Part shown: positions 8,901-17,459 of the stretch, piece by piece
Layout: each line of letters begins with the position of its first letter
Position numbering within the stretch: position 1 is the first letter of the stretch
Assembly (NCBI GenBank): GCA_913058215.1
Contig: CAJXQE010000030.1
Span: 1 to 35,246 of the forward strand
Direction of reading: 5' to 3'
Length of the DNA stretch: 35,246 nucleotides
Source: an uncultured Verrucomicrobiales bacterium
GTDB lineage: Bacteria > Verrucomicrobiota > Verrucomicrobiia > Verrucomicrobiales > DEV007
Program-made: the position numbers and the translations under genes
Notes under the pieces: generated by a model
Database searches by the model: none
Seen by the model: only the letters and a program-made list of their open reading frames with translations
What the model was told of the DNA's origin: nothing

Positions 8901-11531
8901 GACGCGCTCAAGGACTATCTCGATATGCCGCAGTTCGTCGACTTCATGCTGATGCTCATGTCAGGAAATTCGGAGGCGGAGCACCGGGCAGTCAGTCCCC
9001 TTGGAGCAGGCAGTGGCTTCATCCTCTACTATAACGATGGCGACGGATTCACCCGCAATCCCCCAAACCGAACCGGACATGCCGGACCGGATAATCTGTT
9101 CTCTTCTCTGCGGTCTCAGAATCATCCTGATTTCCGTACACTCATGGCGGACCGGATCCAGAAGCACTACTTCAACGGCGGCTTGATGACACCCGGTCCT
9201 GCGACGGAGAGACTCCTTCAAAGAACCACTCAGATCGAGCGCGCCTTTCTCGCGGAAGCGGCCCGCTGGAATTACCGTAGCCCAGATTCCTGGACCACCG
9301 CGCGCGACAATTACATCGCCAACATTTTGTCGAGCCTTGACCAAACAGTGATTGCTCAGCTTCAAGCGGCCGGACTTCTACCGGCAACAGCCGCCCCTCA
9401 GTTTTCTCAGCATGGAGGAGAGGTCTCAGCAAGCTTTTCACTGGGGATCTCGACCTCCACCAGTGGAACTGTCTTCGTCACTACCGACGGCAGCGATCCG
9501 CGTTTACCGGGAGGGGCGGTTTCCACCGATGCCGCTCCTTACACGAATCCCCTGACTCTTACCAACAACGCGTTTGTTCGTGCGCGCACCCGGAATGGCA
9601 GTGAATGGTCAGGGCTCACAGAAGCCTTTTTTACCATTGCAGGAAATTTATCGCTCACTTCCAATGACATCGCCATTTCCGAGCTTCACTACAATCCCGA
9701 TACCGGAAGCGAAAACACGGAGTTCCTGGAAATTCTCAACATCAGCACCCGTCCCGTAAACCTGCGGAACACGCGCTTCAGTGATGGAGTTGAATTCAAC
9801 TTCCCGACGAAACGAGATACGATCCTGAGCCCGGGAGAAAGAATCGTTCTGGCTAACAGTCTCTATCACCTCAACACGACCTACGGAACCGGAATACCAG
9901 TTGTCGGAATTTATGAGGGCAGTCTCAACAACGATGGCGAAATGATCCGGTTCGAGCAATCAGACGGAACAGTGATTTCGGAATTCACCTACAACGATTC
10001 CGAAACCTGGCCATCGGCACCGGACGGCCGGGGACCAAGTCTGACCTTGGTCTCACCGGAGGAAAACCCCGACGGCAACAATCCCTTTCACTGGCGCAGT
10101 AGTTCGATTGTGGGTGGAACTCCCGGTGAGGAGGATAGCGGAGGCCCAAATTTCCCCGACGCCCGGGTGCTGGTCAATGAAGTTCTCACCCACACCGACT
10201 TGCCGGAATTGGATTCCATTGAGTTGTATAATCCCGGACCGGAAAATGTAGATCTCGGCGGTTGGTTTCTGACTGATGATATTTCTGTACCTCAGAAATT
10301 CAGAATCCCGGATGACACCACTCTTTCCGTCGGAGCTTACCTGGTTTTTGATGAAAGTGAGTTCAATACAGGCCCCAACGCTTTTCGTTTATCCGAGCAT
10401 GGGGAGCAAGCCTACCTTTTCAGCGCAGATGCAGGAGGCACTCTGAGCGGTTATTCTCATGGCCTGGATTTCAAGGCAGCTCCAAATGGAATTACGACGG
10501 GACGCCATGTGGACAGCCGGGGGAAAACACACATCGTCTTGCAAGCATCCAATACTTTAGGAGCCGCGAACTCCGCACCACTCGTTGGTCCTGTAGTGAT
10601 CTCGGAAATTCACTATCGCCCGACCGACTTGAGTGGAGGTATCGACAATAGTGCCGATGAATTTATTGAGCTAAGCAATACTTCCAGCCTTGCCGTGCCT
10701 CTCTACGATACAGACACAAGCGCCCCCGGGAATAGCAATGCCACCTGGCAACTGCGCAATGCGGTCGACTATGATTTCCCTTCCAATGTCGTGTTGAATC
10801 CGGGGGAACGCATTCTCGTAGTTGGATTTGATCCAGCGACGGACACTGCACAGACGGCCAGCCTTCGATCAAAATTCGAGATCCCTGAGGGCGTAGAAAT
10901 TTACGGCCCATGGTCTGGAAAACTGGGCAATTCAGGGGAAGAGATCGAATTGAAATTTCCCGGTTCGGCGGACCCGGAAGCAGCATTCATCGTTCCCTAC
11001 TACACTGTCGAAGAGATCGACTATCGCGACTCCAACCCCTGGCCAGACGAAGCGAATGGCAATGGATCCTCCCTTCAAAGGATCAACTTTTACGAGTTTG
11101 GAAACGATCCGGAGAACTGGAGGGCTGAGAATTCTCCAGGGAAAGAATCCGCGGACTCTGATGATGACGGCATGGACGACTCCTGGGAGATGATTCACGG
11201 CCTGATTGTAGGCGTCGATGACTCAAATTTAGATCTCGACTCTGACGGGCGCACCAATATCGACGAATATCACGAAGGCACCTCGCCGTCTGATCCGGGC
11301 AGTTTCCTTGATTTATCAATCGTAGAGACAGCGTCTGGCCTGATCCTCCGATTCACCGCCAACCCGAACAAAGGCTATTTGATCCAGTATTCCGTCTCTC
11401 TAACGCCTCCAGCCAACTGGACGACCTTGCAGGAAGTCAGTGCTGAGACGGAGCAGAGAGAGATTCAAATTGATGTCGAAGCCAGCGGGCCTCGTAGATT
11501 CTACCGGGTGATCGCTACTCCCGGAGAGTGA
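5841..11531 (+). CDS. Giant secreted LTD/CotH-family protein 2 with two F-type-lectin-like domains (up to 1896 aa)
   Basis: The frame opens at GTG 5841. Residues 1-28 are VTC relic, followed by a signal-peptide core (VILLLLVIVFFALVP, about 39-53). No ATG lies between, so the start may be this GTG or a TTG inside the hydrophobic core. Domains: lamin-tail (about 60-170), two F-type-lectin/discoidin-like domains (about 244-390 and 409-560) each with HNRDxCC and vicinal cysteines (C307-C308, C471-C472), a DDGFVAYLNG sandwich (about 580-690), a chitobiase-like fold (about 725-790), a CotH-like domain (about 835-1130, YINGSYWGMYHLRERW), another chitobiase-like fold (about 1190-1265), a lamin-tail (about 1278-1400) and the shared module (1443-1896). 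The position that reads WD in proteins 1 and 3 reads ND here (YYNDGDGF), so kinase activity is doubtful. The lectin-like domains suggest fucose or galactose glycan binding. Confidence 0.85.
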   Translation: MKEHPRQADRFKLGDDVRIKGHEANWRTPTSVISEGPGVILLLLVIVFFALVPRMAHTAPRISEFMAKNETTIADEDGDFSDWIEIYNPDSTPFDLSGCYLSDDSALLTQWQFPANTLIESGEFLIIFASEKNRTVAGSELHTNFKLKAGAGNYIALIAADSTSILNDYTYPDQEEDISFGVSQQIVPVPLVAASNPEILIPQTANDLPADWNSQSHIPGANWISGTAATAVGYDTSEAPVPLKNISLSGTASQSTSHAAGPADNGNDGNTGNFTHTLGNDSNAWWQVEFPSDEEIHEVVLHNRDNCCHVRFRDLTIEVRDAGGSVLYTSPILNPENVSNGPELIEWDIAADNGGPVTGRIVRVRRTADPDASGQGAAGGSSDANVLALGEVFVMVPDPDATGGEGEENLALKGSAIQSSTLSAFGAELAIDNDLGNFTHTFRTDNAPEWTLQLAHRSILSEITIHNRDACCGHRMRDITVEVLDSNGSTTFLSGLLNPEDVDGSPELINLDLVGITGDPVIAKTVIIRRTPDPDFSGQGGSGSADDAVVISLGEVEVTGEAIFGFTSFINDDIEAEALGKNASAFLRIPFEVDDPSLFEFLTLKMRYDDGFVAYLNGMLIASGNAPASPAWNSAALEERDSAEAFQFEDIEISQFLPLLNSGTNILAIQMLNSNASDADFFMQPRLITSKLDVNDSVYLSKPTPGAGNDSEWYFDRVGSTQFSHARGFYDDPFFVTLTSLTPGAQIRFTTDGNAPTETSGTLYTDPIEIEGTTVLRTLAFFNTFRSTNVETHTYIFRDDVIASPEMQTSVTQDPTYGPQMRDALLDLPTISLAFPGDIDRAEKPSSVELMGFEDGDLQVNAGMSRFGSYVTNFTKRNIRLAFRGIYGPKKLKYPLFQGHGRDLRPVDVFDQLDLRTGSHDMVARGFYMSNRFLDDTFLDMGHINPHGRFVHVYINGSYWGMYHLRERWNADMHANYLGGKKENYEAVASNRGGGSFSAATPYDGDGSAWANVKSLGNNYDALKDYLDMPQFVDFMLMLMSGNSEAEHRAVSPLGAGSGFILYYNDGDGFTRNPPNRTGHAGPDNLFSSLRSQNHPDFRTLMADRIQKHYFNGGLMTPGPATERLLQRTTQIERAFLAEAARWNYRSPDSWTTARDNYIANILSSLDQTVIAQLQAAGLLPATAAPQFSQHGGEVSASFSLGISTSTSGTVFVTTDGSDPRLPGGAVSTDAAPYTNPLTLTNNAFVRARTRNGSEWSGLTEAFFTIAGNLSLTSNDIAISELHYNPDTGSENTEFLEILNISTRPVNLRNTRFSDGVEFNFPTKRDTILSPGERIVLANSLYHLNTTYGTGIPVVGIYEGSLNNDGEMIRFEQSDGTVISEFTYNDSETWPSAPDGRGPSLTLVSPEENPDGNNPFHWRSSSIVGGTPGEEDSGGPNFPDARVLVNEVLTHTDLPELDSIELYNPGPENVDLGGWFLTDDISVPQKFRIPDDTTLSVGAYLVFDESEFNTGPNAFRLSEHGEQAYLFSADAGGTLSGYSHGLDFKAAPNGITTGRHVDSRGKTHIVLQASNTLGAANSAPLVGPVVISEIHYRPTDLSGGIDNSADEFIELSNTSSLAVPLYDTDTSAPGNSNATWQLRNAVDYDFPSNVVLNPGERILVVGFDPATDTAQTASLRSKFEIPEGVEIYGPWSGKLGNSGEEIELKFPGSADPEAAFIVPYYTVEEIDYRDSNPWPDEANGNGSSLQRINFYEFGNDPENWRAENSPGKESADSDDDGMDDSWEMIHGLIVGVDDSNLDLDSDGRTNIDEYHEGTSPSDPGSFLDLSIVETASGLILRFTANPNKGYLIQYSVSLTPPANWTTLQEVSAETEQREIQIDVEASGPRRFYRVIATPGE
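10167..11531 (+). repeat. Shared C-terminal module, copy 2
   Basis: 1365 bases from VLVNEVLTHTDLPE to the stop of cotH2. It is shorter than copies 1 and 3, mainly because the PGYGNAALNDTW stretch is reduced to PGNSNATW. Two patches are almost identical in DNA to copy 3: 10896-10969 against 15910-15983 (70 of 74 by my count) and 11405-11470 against 16419-16484 (63 of 66), while copy 1 is clearly diverged in the second. Confidence 0.88.
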
Positions 11532-11616
11532 GACCGGGCAGTCTCGTCATTATCAACTCATATAAAATCAATTTTCGGCTGTTATTTTCAGCCCCTTCTC
11601 AACTAAGCTGCACACC

Positions 11617-14600
11617 GTGACAAAACGGCTTCACATTCCTCCAAGATTGAGATTTTCTCTCCTGAAGAGCTGGCAGTTTCCTATCCTGTTTCTTCTCTTG
11701 TGTGTGGGCAAGGTGGATCATGTGTACTCTGATGTCCTGATCACTGAATTCGTCGCGGACAATGACGGGAGCTACCTGGACGAAGACGGCGACGAAGTGG
11801 ACTGGATCGAAATTTACAACGACAGCTCCGCTTCCGTCAATTTGAGCGGCTGGAGCTTGAGCGACGACATCGGGAATCTGGCGAAATGGATCTTTCCTCC
11901 CGGAACGATTTTAGGACCTCACCAGTACCGGTTGATCTTTGCCTCTGGAAAAAATCGGAGAACGGTCGACCAGCCCTTCCATACGAATTTCTCGCTGAAG
12001 AAGGATGGTGAGTATCTGGCTCTGGTCCGGGACGACGGGGCCACCGTGGAACACGATTTCAGCCCCGAGTATCCGCCGCAGTATCAAGGAATGTCTTACG
12101 GCCTGGACCAGACCGCTAATCAAACCACGGTGATTTCTTCGGGAGCCCAGGGGCAGGCAGGAGTACCGACAAGTGCAGCCGACTTTTCTAACGAATACAC
12201 CAACTGGGAAAGAGACAAAACAGGAACCTTTTCGGGAGATAGCTGGCAGGGAATAAATACCGGAGTGGGCTACGAAACGTCCTCGGGATATGGCATCTGG
12301 TTGGGGTCCGATCTCGAAACTGAAATGCACGGCAACAACAGTTCCGTGTTTCTGCGAATACCGTTCACAGTAGCGGATGCATCAGCGGTGAGGTCCTTGC
12401 TCCTGCGCTTACGATGGGATGATGGGTTTGTGGCCTACATCAACGGTGAGCAAGTTGCCGCCGACCGGAACCCGGCTTCGCCGCAGTGGAATTCCAGCGC
12501 TACGACCAACCGGGGTGATGGCCTGAATGAAGATTGGACGGCTTTTCCGATAGCGGCCGAAACTCTTGGCTTGGTGAATGGAGTGAACATTCTTGCGATT
12601 CATGGCCTGAACCAGAGCCCTACCAGCTCGGATATGTTGATCCTGCCAGAACTCGACCTTGTTCTGGCTGCTACACCTTCCTCGACCGCCGGATACCAAC
12701 TCACCCCCAGCCCCGGAGAAGCGAATGGAATCGGAATTCTCGACGTGCCGCCCTATCTGACTGAAGTGACGAACAGCGCGACCCGTCCCACAGGCGGTGC
12801 CGGAAGCACTCCCATCATCGTTACTGCCAGTGTCCGGGAGACAAAGGACGAAATCGATTCGGTAAGCGTTTTTTACCGGGTGATGTTCGGCAACGAAGTG
12901 GAATTGCCGATGAATGATTCCGGTTCGGGTGCCGACGAAATTGGAGGAGATGGGATCTATTCCGCGTTTTTGCCAACAGCAGGAATGAACCCCGGTGAGA
13001 TGATTCGCTGGAGGATGGAAGCAGAGGACGTCGCCAGCCGAACAGCTGCAGCGCCTTTCTTTGCCGACCCGCTGGACTCAGATCGATACTTCGGGACTGT
13101 TACTCAAAACAGTTCACTGAGTTCATCGCAACTCCCTATTCTGGAAACCTTTGTCGAAGACGAAGTCGCTGTAAACACACGGGGCGGAACCAGAACGTCT
13201 GTCTATTTCCTTGGCGAATTCTACGACAATATTCAGATGGATCTGCACGGCCAGTCCACTGCGGGATTTCCCAAGAAGAGCTACGACCTCGACTTCAACA
13301 AGGGGAATCGATTCCGTTGGAACCCGGAAGAACAAAGAGTCAAAGACATCAACCTCTTAACGAACTGGGCCGATAAGAGCAAAAGTCGCAATACGCTGGG
13401 ATATGAATTCCTCAAAAATTGTGGAGTTGCCTATCATTATGCCTTTCCTGTTCGCGTCGAACGAAACGGAGCCTTTTTCTCGACGGCCGATATGGTGGAA
13501 GATGGAGATGATCGCTACCTCGAACGAATAGGATTGGACCCCAAGGGCTCGCTTTACAAGATGTATGACCGGATGATCGACGCGACCCGTTCTTCCAAGA
13601 AGACGCGGCACCATGAAGGAGTGGAAGACCTTGCTGCTTTGATCGCAGGGATCAACGACAGCCTACCTCGCGATACCCGGCGTGCGTATGCTTACGATCA
13701 TGTTGACCTGGCATCGACAGTCAATTACCTCGCATCCCTGGTCGTGATCGGAATTTCCGACACCGGCCACAAGAACTACTACATGTATCGTGATACCGAA
13801 GGCAGCGGGGAATGGCGACCGCTACCCTGGGATGTAGATTTGTCTGCGGGGCGTCGCTGGAACAGCACCGATCGTTATTTTGATGATACCCTGTTTTCGA
13901 ATATATGGACCAAGAATACGAATCGATTATGGGAATTGATTCACAACACGCCGGAGTATCAGGATATGATTCTTCGCCGTATTCAGACGCTTCGCACAGA
14001 AGTTCTTCTCGCTCCCGGCACCGCCTTTTCGAATGACTGGTATTCGCAACGAGCGGCCCAATTGGCGGATCTCCTCGATTCATCCGGGGTAACTTCGGAT
14101 GCTGACCTGGACTATGCGAAGTGGGGCTCATGGGGAAATGCAAACGAGGCTCGCACGGCATCCGCCCGGATCGTGAGCGAGTGGCTTCCTGCTAAGCGGG
14201 ATTACCTTTTCTCCTCCAGCCGCACTCTTGGCGGCAAGCCTGTTCCCGCCGCACAGCCGGGCACTCCTAGCATTACCATAGAGACCGTGGATTTTCTTCC
14301 CGCCAGCGGAAATCAGGACGAGGAATTCTTCGTATTGAAGAACCGGGAGAGCACGTCGGTCGACATTTCCGCCTGGTCAATTTCCGGGGCGGTTAACTTC
14401 ACATTTCCTCCGGGATCAGTGATTCCTTCGGGCACCGGCACAGTGGGTGATGATTACATAGGACTCCTTCACGTCGCCCGAAACTCCAAAGCTTTCAGGG
14501 CAAGGGGCGATGCGGTCACTGGCGGACAGTATCGATTTGTCCAGGGGGGCTACGATGGGCAGCTGTCAGCCCGGGGCGAAACAATCGAGTTCCGTAACAA

Positions 14601-16545
14601 GCAAGGCGAATTAGTATCTTCCAAAGGCTACATCGGCGATCCTTCATTACTCCAGGAGCATTTAAGAATCACAGAAGTGATGTATCATCCCACCGCCATT
14701 GATTCGATCAGTCCGGATCCACAGGATTTTGAATTCGTTGAATTACGCAATACTTCGAACACCGAATCACTGGACCTGAACGGGAACAATTTCACCAAAG
14801 GGATTGCCTTCGATTTCACCGGCAGTTCGGTAACAAGTCTTCTTCCCGGCGAGTATGCTCTGGTGGTTTCCAACGAGGCTGCCTTCACTGCCCGGCATGG
14901 ATCTGGACTTCCAGTAGCTGGCGAATTTTACGGATCACTCGACAACGGCGGCGAAACGCTCCGATTGGAAGATGCCGTTGGAGAAGAAATTCTCGAGTTT
15001 AAATTCAGGGACTCATGGCAGCCCTTGACCGATGGATTGGGATTTTCACTCGTGATTAAAAATGATCGGGGTGGATGGGAAACGTGGGACCTGAAAGACA
15101 GCTGGCGGATCAGCGGCCTCGAAGGAGGAACACCGGGAACCACAGTTATTCCCTTAGCTATTTCTCCTGTCGTAGTTAACGAGCTACTCGCTCATACAGA
15201 TTTACCTGAAGTGGATTCCATCGAATTACACAATCCCGGTCCAGACGACATCGACATTGGCGGTTGGTTTTTGAGCGACGAGTTTGCTGTTCCCAGGAAA
15301 TTCAGGATTCCAGATGGAACCACCATTCCAGCCGGTGGCTTTGTGATATTCGACGAGAGCGATTTCTCGAGCGGACCTAATCCCTTTCTGCTATCCGAAT
15401 ATGGAGAGCAGGCCTACCTCTTCAGCGGAAACACTAACAGTGATTTGACCGGGTATTATCATGGCTGGGATTTTAAGGCATCACCCAATGGAGTTACGAG
15501 CGGCCGCTATGAAGACAGCCAGGGAAAAGTCCATTTCGTTCTACAGACGTCTAACACCCTCGGGGCCGCAAATTCACTTCCACGTGTCGGTCCTGTCGTT
15601 ATTTCAGAAATTCACTATCATCCCACTGATTTAGCCGGCGGGGTGGACAACAGCACCGACGAGTTCATCGAATTGACCAACACCTCCAGCTCGACCGTGC
15701 CGCTTTACGGAACCGACACGGGCGTGCCGGGGTACGGCAATGCCGCCCTCAATGATACCTGGCATCTACGAAATGCAGTCGATTTCGATTTCCCTGCGGG
15801 CGTTTCCCTTGAAGCGGGAGAACGTGTTCTTGTAGTCGGATTTGATCCCGCAGCGAGTCCCGGACAATTGGCGAGCTTTCGCACGAAATTCAGCATCCCT
15901 GAGAACATTGAAATTTACGGCCCATGGTCTGGAAAACTGGATAATTCCGGGGAAGAGATCGAATTGAAATATCCCGGTTCGGCAGATTTTGCTGAGTCTT
16001 TCATTGTCCCCTACTACACGATGGAGGAAATTGATTATAAAGACGCCAGTCCGTGGCCGGTGGTAGCAGATGGAAGTGGGTCCTCTCTCCAACGCCTCAA
16101 TTTCTTTGAGTTTGGAAATGATCCGGAAAACTGGGTTGCTGACATTCCTCAAGTCGGCGTTACGGGAGACTCTGACCGCGACGGAATGAATGACGAATGG
16201 GAGATTATCCACGGACTGATTGTGGGAGTCGATGACTCAGGCCTGGATCTTGACTCTGACGGACGCACCAATATCGACGAATTCAACGAAGGCACCTCAC
16301 CGTCTGATCCGAAAAGTTTTCTCAACTTATCAATTTCCTCGACAGCAACAGGCTTGATCCTCCACTTTACCGCTTTACCGAATGTGAGATACACCATCCA
16401 ATCCACCGATACGCTTTCGCCTCCAGCCAACTGGATGACTTTGCAGGAAGTCAGTGCTGAGACGGAGGAGAGAGAGATTCAAATCGAAATCGAAGAAACT
16501 GAATCTCGACGTTTCTACCGAATTATTGTTATCCCCTTTCATTGA
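11617..16545 (+). CDS. Giant secreted LTD/CotH-kinase protein 3, most canonical kinase domain (1642 aa)
   Basis: GTG start, 85 bases after cotH2, with signal peptide at residues 1-38 (core FPILFLLLCVG). Domains: lamin-tail (about 39-155), DDGFVAYING sandwich (about 185-350), Ig/FN3-like region with DSGSGADEIGGDGIY (about 375-490), CotH kinase domain (about 520-860), lamin-tail domains (about 880-1000 and 1010-1180) and the shared module (1185-1642). The kinase domain keeps the family's recognisable blocks: KSYDLDF, DINLLTNWADKS, YKMYDRM and HKNYYMYRD followed by WRPLPWDVD. In Bacillus CotH acidic residues in this last region bind Mg-ATP. Of the three paralogues this is the one most likely to be an active secreted kinase. 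An AT-rich TATAAA (11561-11566) lies upstream but has no matching -35. The stop is 15 bases before the VTC start. Confidence 0.88.
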   Translation: MTKRLHIPPRLRFSLLKSWQFPILFLLLCVGKVDHVYSDVLITEFVADNDGSYLDEDGDEVDWIEIYNDSSASVNLSGWSLSDDIGNLAKWIFPPGTILGPHQYRLIFASGKNRRTVDQPFHTNFSLKKDGEYLALVRDDGATVEHDFSPEYPPQYQGMSYGLDQTANQTTVISSGAQGQAGVPTSAADFSNEYTNWERDKTGTFSGDSWQGINTGVGYETSSGYGIWLGSDLETEMHGNNSSVFLRIPFTVADASAVRSLLLRLRWDDGFVAYINGEQVAADRNPASPQWNSSATTNRGDGLNEDWTAFPIAAETLGLVNGVNILAIHGLNQSPTSSDMLILPELDLVLAATPSSTAGYQLTPSPGEANGIGILDVPPYLTEVTNSATRPTGGAGSTPIIVTASVRETKDEIDSVSVFYRVMFGNEVELPMNDSGSGADEIGGDGIYSAFLPTAGMNPGEMIRWRMEAEDVASRTAAAPFFADPLDSDRYFGTVTQNSSLSSSQLPILETFVEDEVAVNTRGGTRTSVYFLGEFYDNIQMDLHGQSTAGFPKKSYDLDFNKGNRFRWNPEEQRVKDINLLTNWADKSKSRNTLGYEFLKNCGVAYHYAFPVRVERNGAFFSTADMVEDGDDRYLERIGLDPKGSLYKMYDRMIDATRSSKKTRHHEGVEDLAALIAGINDSLPRDTRRAYAYDHVDLASTVNYLASLVVIGISDTGHKNYYMYRDTEGSGEWRPLPWDVDLSAGRRWNSTDRYFDDTLFSNIWTKNTNRLWELIHNTPEYQDMILRRIQTLRTEVLLAPGTAFSNDWYSQRAAQLADLLDSSGVTSDADLDYAKWGSWGNANEARTASARIVSEWLPAKRDYLFSSSRTLGGKPVPAAQPGTPSITIETVDFLPASGNQDEEFFVLKNRESTSVDISAWSISGAVNFTFPPGSVIPSGTGTVGDDYIGLLHVARNSKAFRARGDAVTGGQYRFVQGGYDGQLSARGETIEFRNKQGELVSSKGYIGDPSLLQEHLRITEVMYHPTAIDSISPDPQDFEFVELRNTSNTESLDLNGNNFTKGIAFDFTGSSVTSLLPGEYALVVSNEAAFTARHGSGLPVAGEFYGSLDNGGETLRLEDAVGEEILEFKFRDSWQPLTDGLGFSLVIKNDRGGWETWDLKDSWRISGLEGGTPGTTVIPLAISPVVVNELLAHTDLPEVDSIELHNPGPDDIDIGGWFLSDEFAVPRKFRIPDGTTIPAGGFVIFDESDFSSGPNPFLLSEYGEQAYLFSGNTNSDLTGYYHGWDFKASPNGVTSGRYEDSQGKVHFVLQTSNTLGAANSLPRVGPVVISEIHYHPTDLAGGVDNSTDEFIELTNTSSSTVPLYGTDTGVPGYGNAALNDTWHLRNAVDFDFPAGVSLEAGERVLVVGFDPAASPGQLASFRTKFSIPENIEIYGPWSGKLDNSGEEIELKYPGSADFAESFIVPYYTMEEIDYKDASPWPVVADGSGSSLQRLNFFEFGNDPENWVADIPQVGVTGDSDRDGMNDEWEIIHGLIVGVDDSGLDLDSDGRTNIDEFNEGTSPSDPKSFLNLSISSTATGLILHFTALPNVRYTIQSTDTLSPPANWMTLQEVSAETEEREIQIEIEETESRRFYRIIVIPFH
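15169..16545 (+). repeat. Shared C-terminal module, copy 3
   Basis: 1377 bases from VVVNELLAHTDLPE to the stop of cotH3, the same length as copy 1 and alignable to it without gaps. It also carries two patches nearly identical in DNA to copy 2 (15910-15983 and 16419-16484). This mosaic pattern fits gene conversion between neighbours. Confidence 0.88.
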
Positions 16546-16560
16546 TTTACTCGATTTACG

Positions 16561-17439
16561 ATGTCCCAAGCTTTATCCAAGGTTCCAGATCAAGTCGCCA
16601 CTCCGGTACAGCCGGAGCAGGCGGGGCGATTTAAGCTGGGCGATGATCTCCGAATCGAACGGCATGAAGCGAAATACATCGTTCCGTATTCCCTGATGCC
16701 GGAGATTCGAAAGTATATTCAGCCTCATGTCGTCAACGATAAGCACGGTATTGGCGAGATTCCTAAATACCTGGTTCGAACCATCCAATTGGACAATCGC
16801 AATTTGTCCTTACACTACGCGAAAGAAGTGGAGTCACTCAATCGATTCAAACTTCGCATACGAACCTATGGGACCGATGGCAAGGCGCCTTACTTCGTTG
16901 AAATCAAACGAAAACTCGGAGCAGTTATCGTCAAGAGTCGATCCGTGCTGAAGTCCGACGTGTATTCTCCAGAATTATTTCTTAACCCGAAGGCTCATAT
17001 CCCCTTCTCCAGCGAGAAGGAGCATATGAATTACCTGGATTTCATTCGACTCACTCAGGAAATTGGAGGGCAACCTGTTTTGATGATCCAGTATGAGAGA
17101 GAATCCTATATGGGACGGCTTGAAGACTACGCCCGTGTGACCTTCGACACCCAGGTTTCCTATCAAATGACTCCAAGTTACGATTTCGGATATGTAAACA
17201 ATCGACGTTTTCGGAGGATTGACACGCAAACGGGACTGCGCTCAGAATATGCCGGTTGCGTCATGGAATTGAAAAGTAAAATGGGAATCCCTCGATGGAT
17301 GATGGATTTTGTGCGAGCCTTCAGTCTCGTTCGAGTTGGTTTCTGTAAGTATTCCGCCGCGCTTCGAATGGAATCATTCAGTGCAGGCTTTGAATATACT
17401 GAGGGCAGTGAAAACAGTTCGCCGGATTCCAAATGGTAA
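16561..17439 (+). CDS. VTC-type polyphosphate polymerase domain protein (292 aa)
   Basis: Matches the VTC domain (triphosphate-tunnel fold), which in yeast Vtc4 makes polyphosphate from ATP. Tunnel residues are in the expected order: ExK at E36-K38 (HEAKY), basic R95/K97/R99/R101 in RFKLRIR, E114 and K116 (VEIKRK), R180 (QYER), R192 (ARVTFDT), E236 (VMELKSK) and K263 (FCKYSAA). It has no signal peptide or membrane segment, so it should act in the cytosol, perhaps docked to the DUF4956 protein encoded 20 bases downstream. Its length is normal for stand-alone bacterial VTC proteins. The first 30 residues, including RFKLGDD, recur as a relic before cotH2. Another triphosphate-tunnel activity is possible, but the residue set favours polymerase. 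No Shine-Dalgarno site is seen, and close spacing to cotH3 suggests coupling. Confidence 0.88.
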   Translation: MSQALSKVPDQVATPVQPEQAGRFKLGDDLRIERHEAKYIVPYSLMPEIRKYIQPHVVNDKHGIGEIPKYLVRTIQLDNRNLSLHYAKEVESLNRFKLRIRTYGTDGKAPYFVEIKRKLGAVIVKSRSVLKSDVYSPELFLNPKAHIPFSSEKEHMNYLDFIRLTQEIGGQPVLMIQYERESYMGRLEDYARVTFDTQVSYQMTPSYDFGYVNNRRFRRIDTQTGLRSEYAGCVMELKSKMGIPRWMMDFVRAFSLVRVGFCKYSAALRMESFSAGFEYTEGSENSSPDSKW

Positions 17440-17459
17440 AGATATTTGATTAAGATTTT

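Noticed and set aside
11529..11546. GAGAC-CGGGCA-GTCTC hairpin after cotH2 as a terminator
   Set aside because: The stem has only five pairs, overlaps the stop codon and has no T-run. Read-through into cotH3 remains likely.
11561..11566. TATAAA as the -10 box of a separate cotH3 promoter
   Set aside because: No -35-like hexamer lies 16-18 bases upstream.
16454..16696. 80-codon frame across the cotH3-VTC junction
   Set aside because: A shadow in another frame of two well-supported genes.
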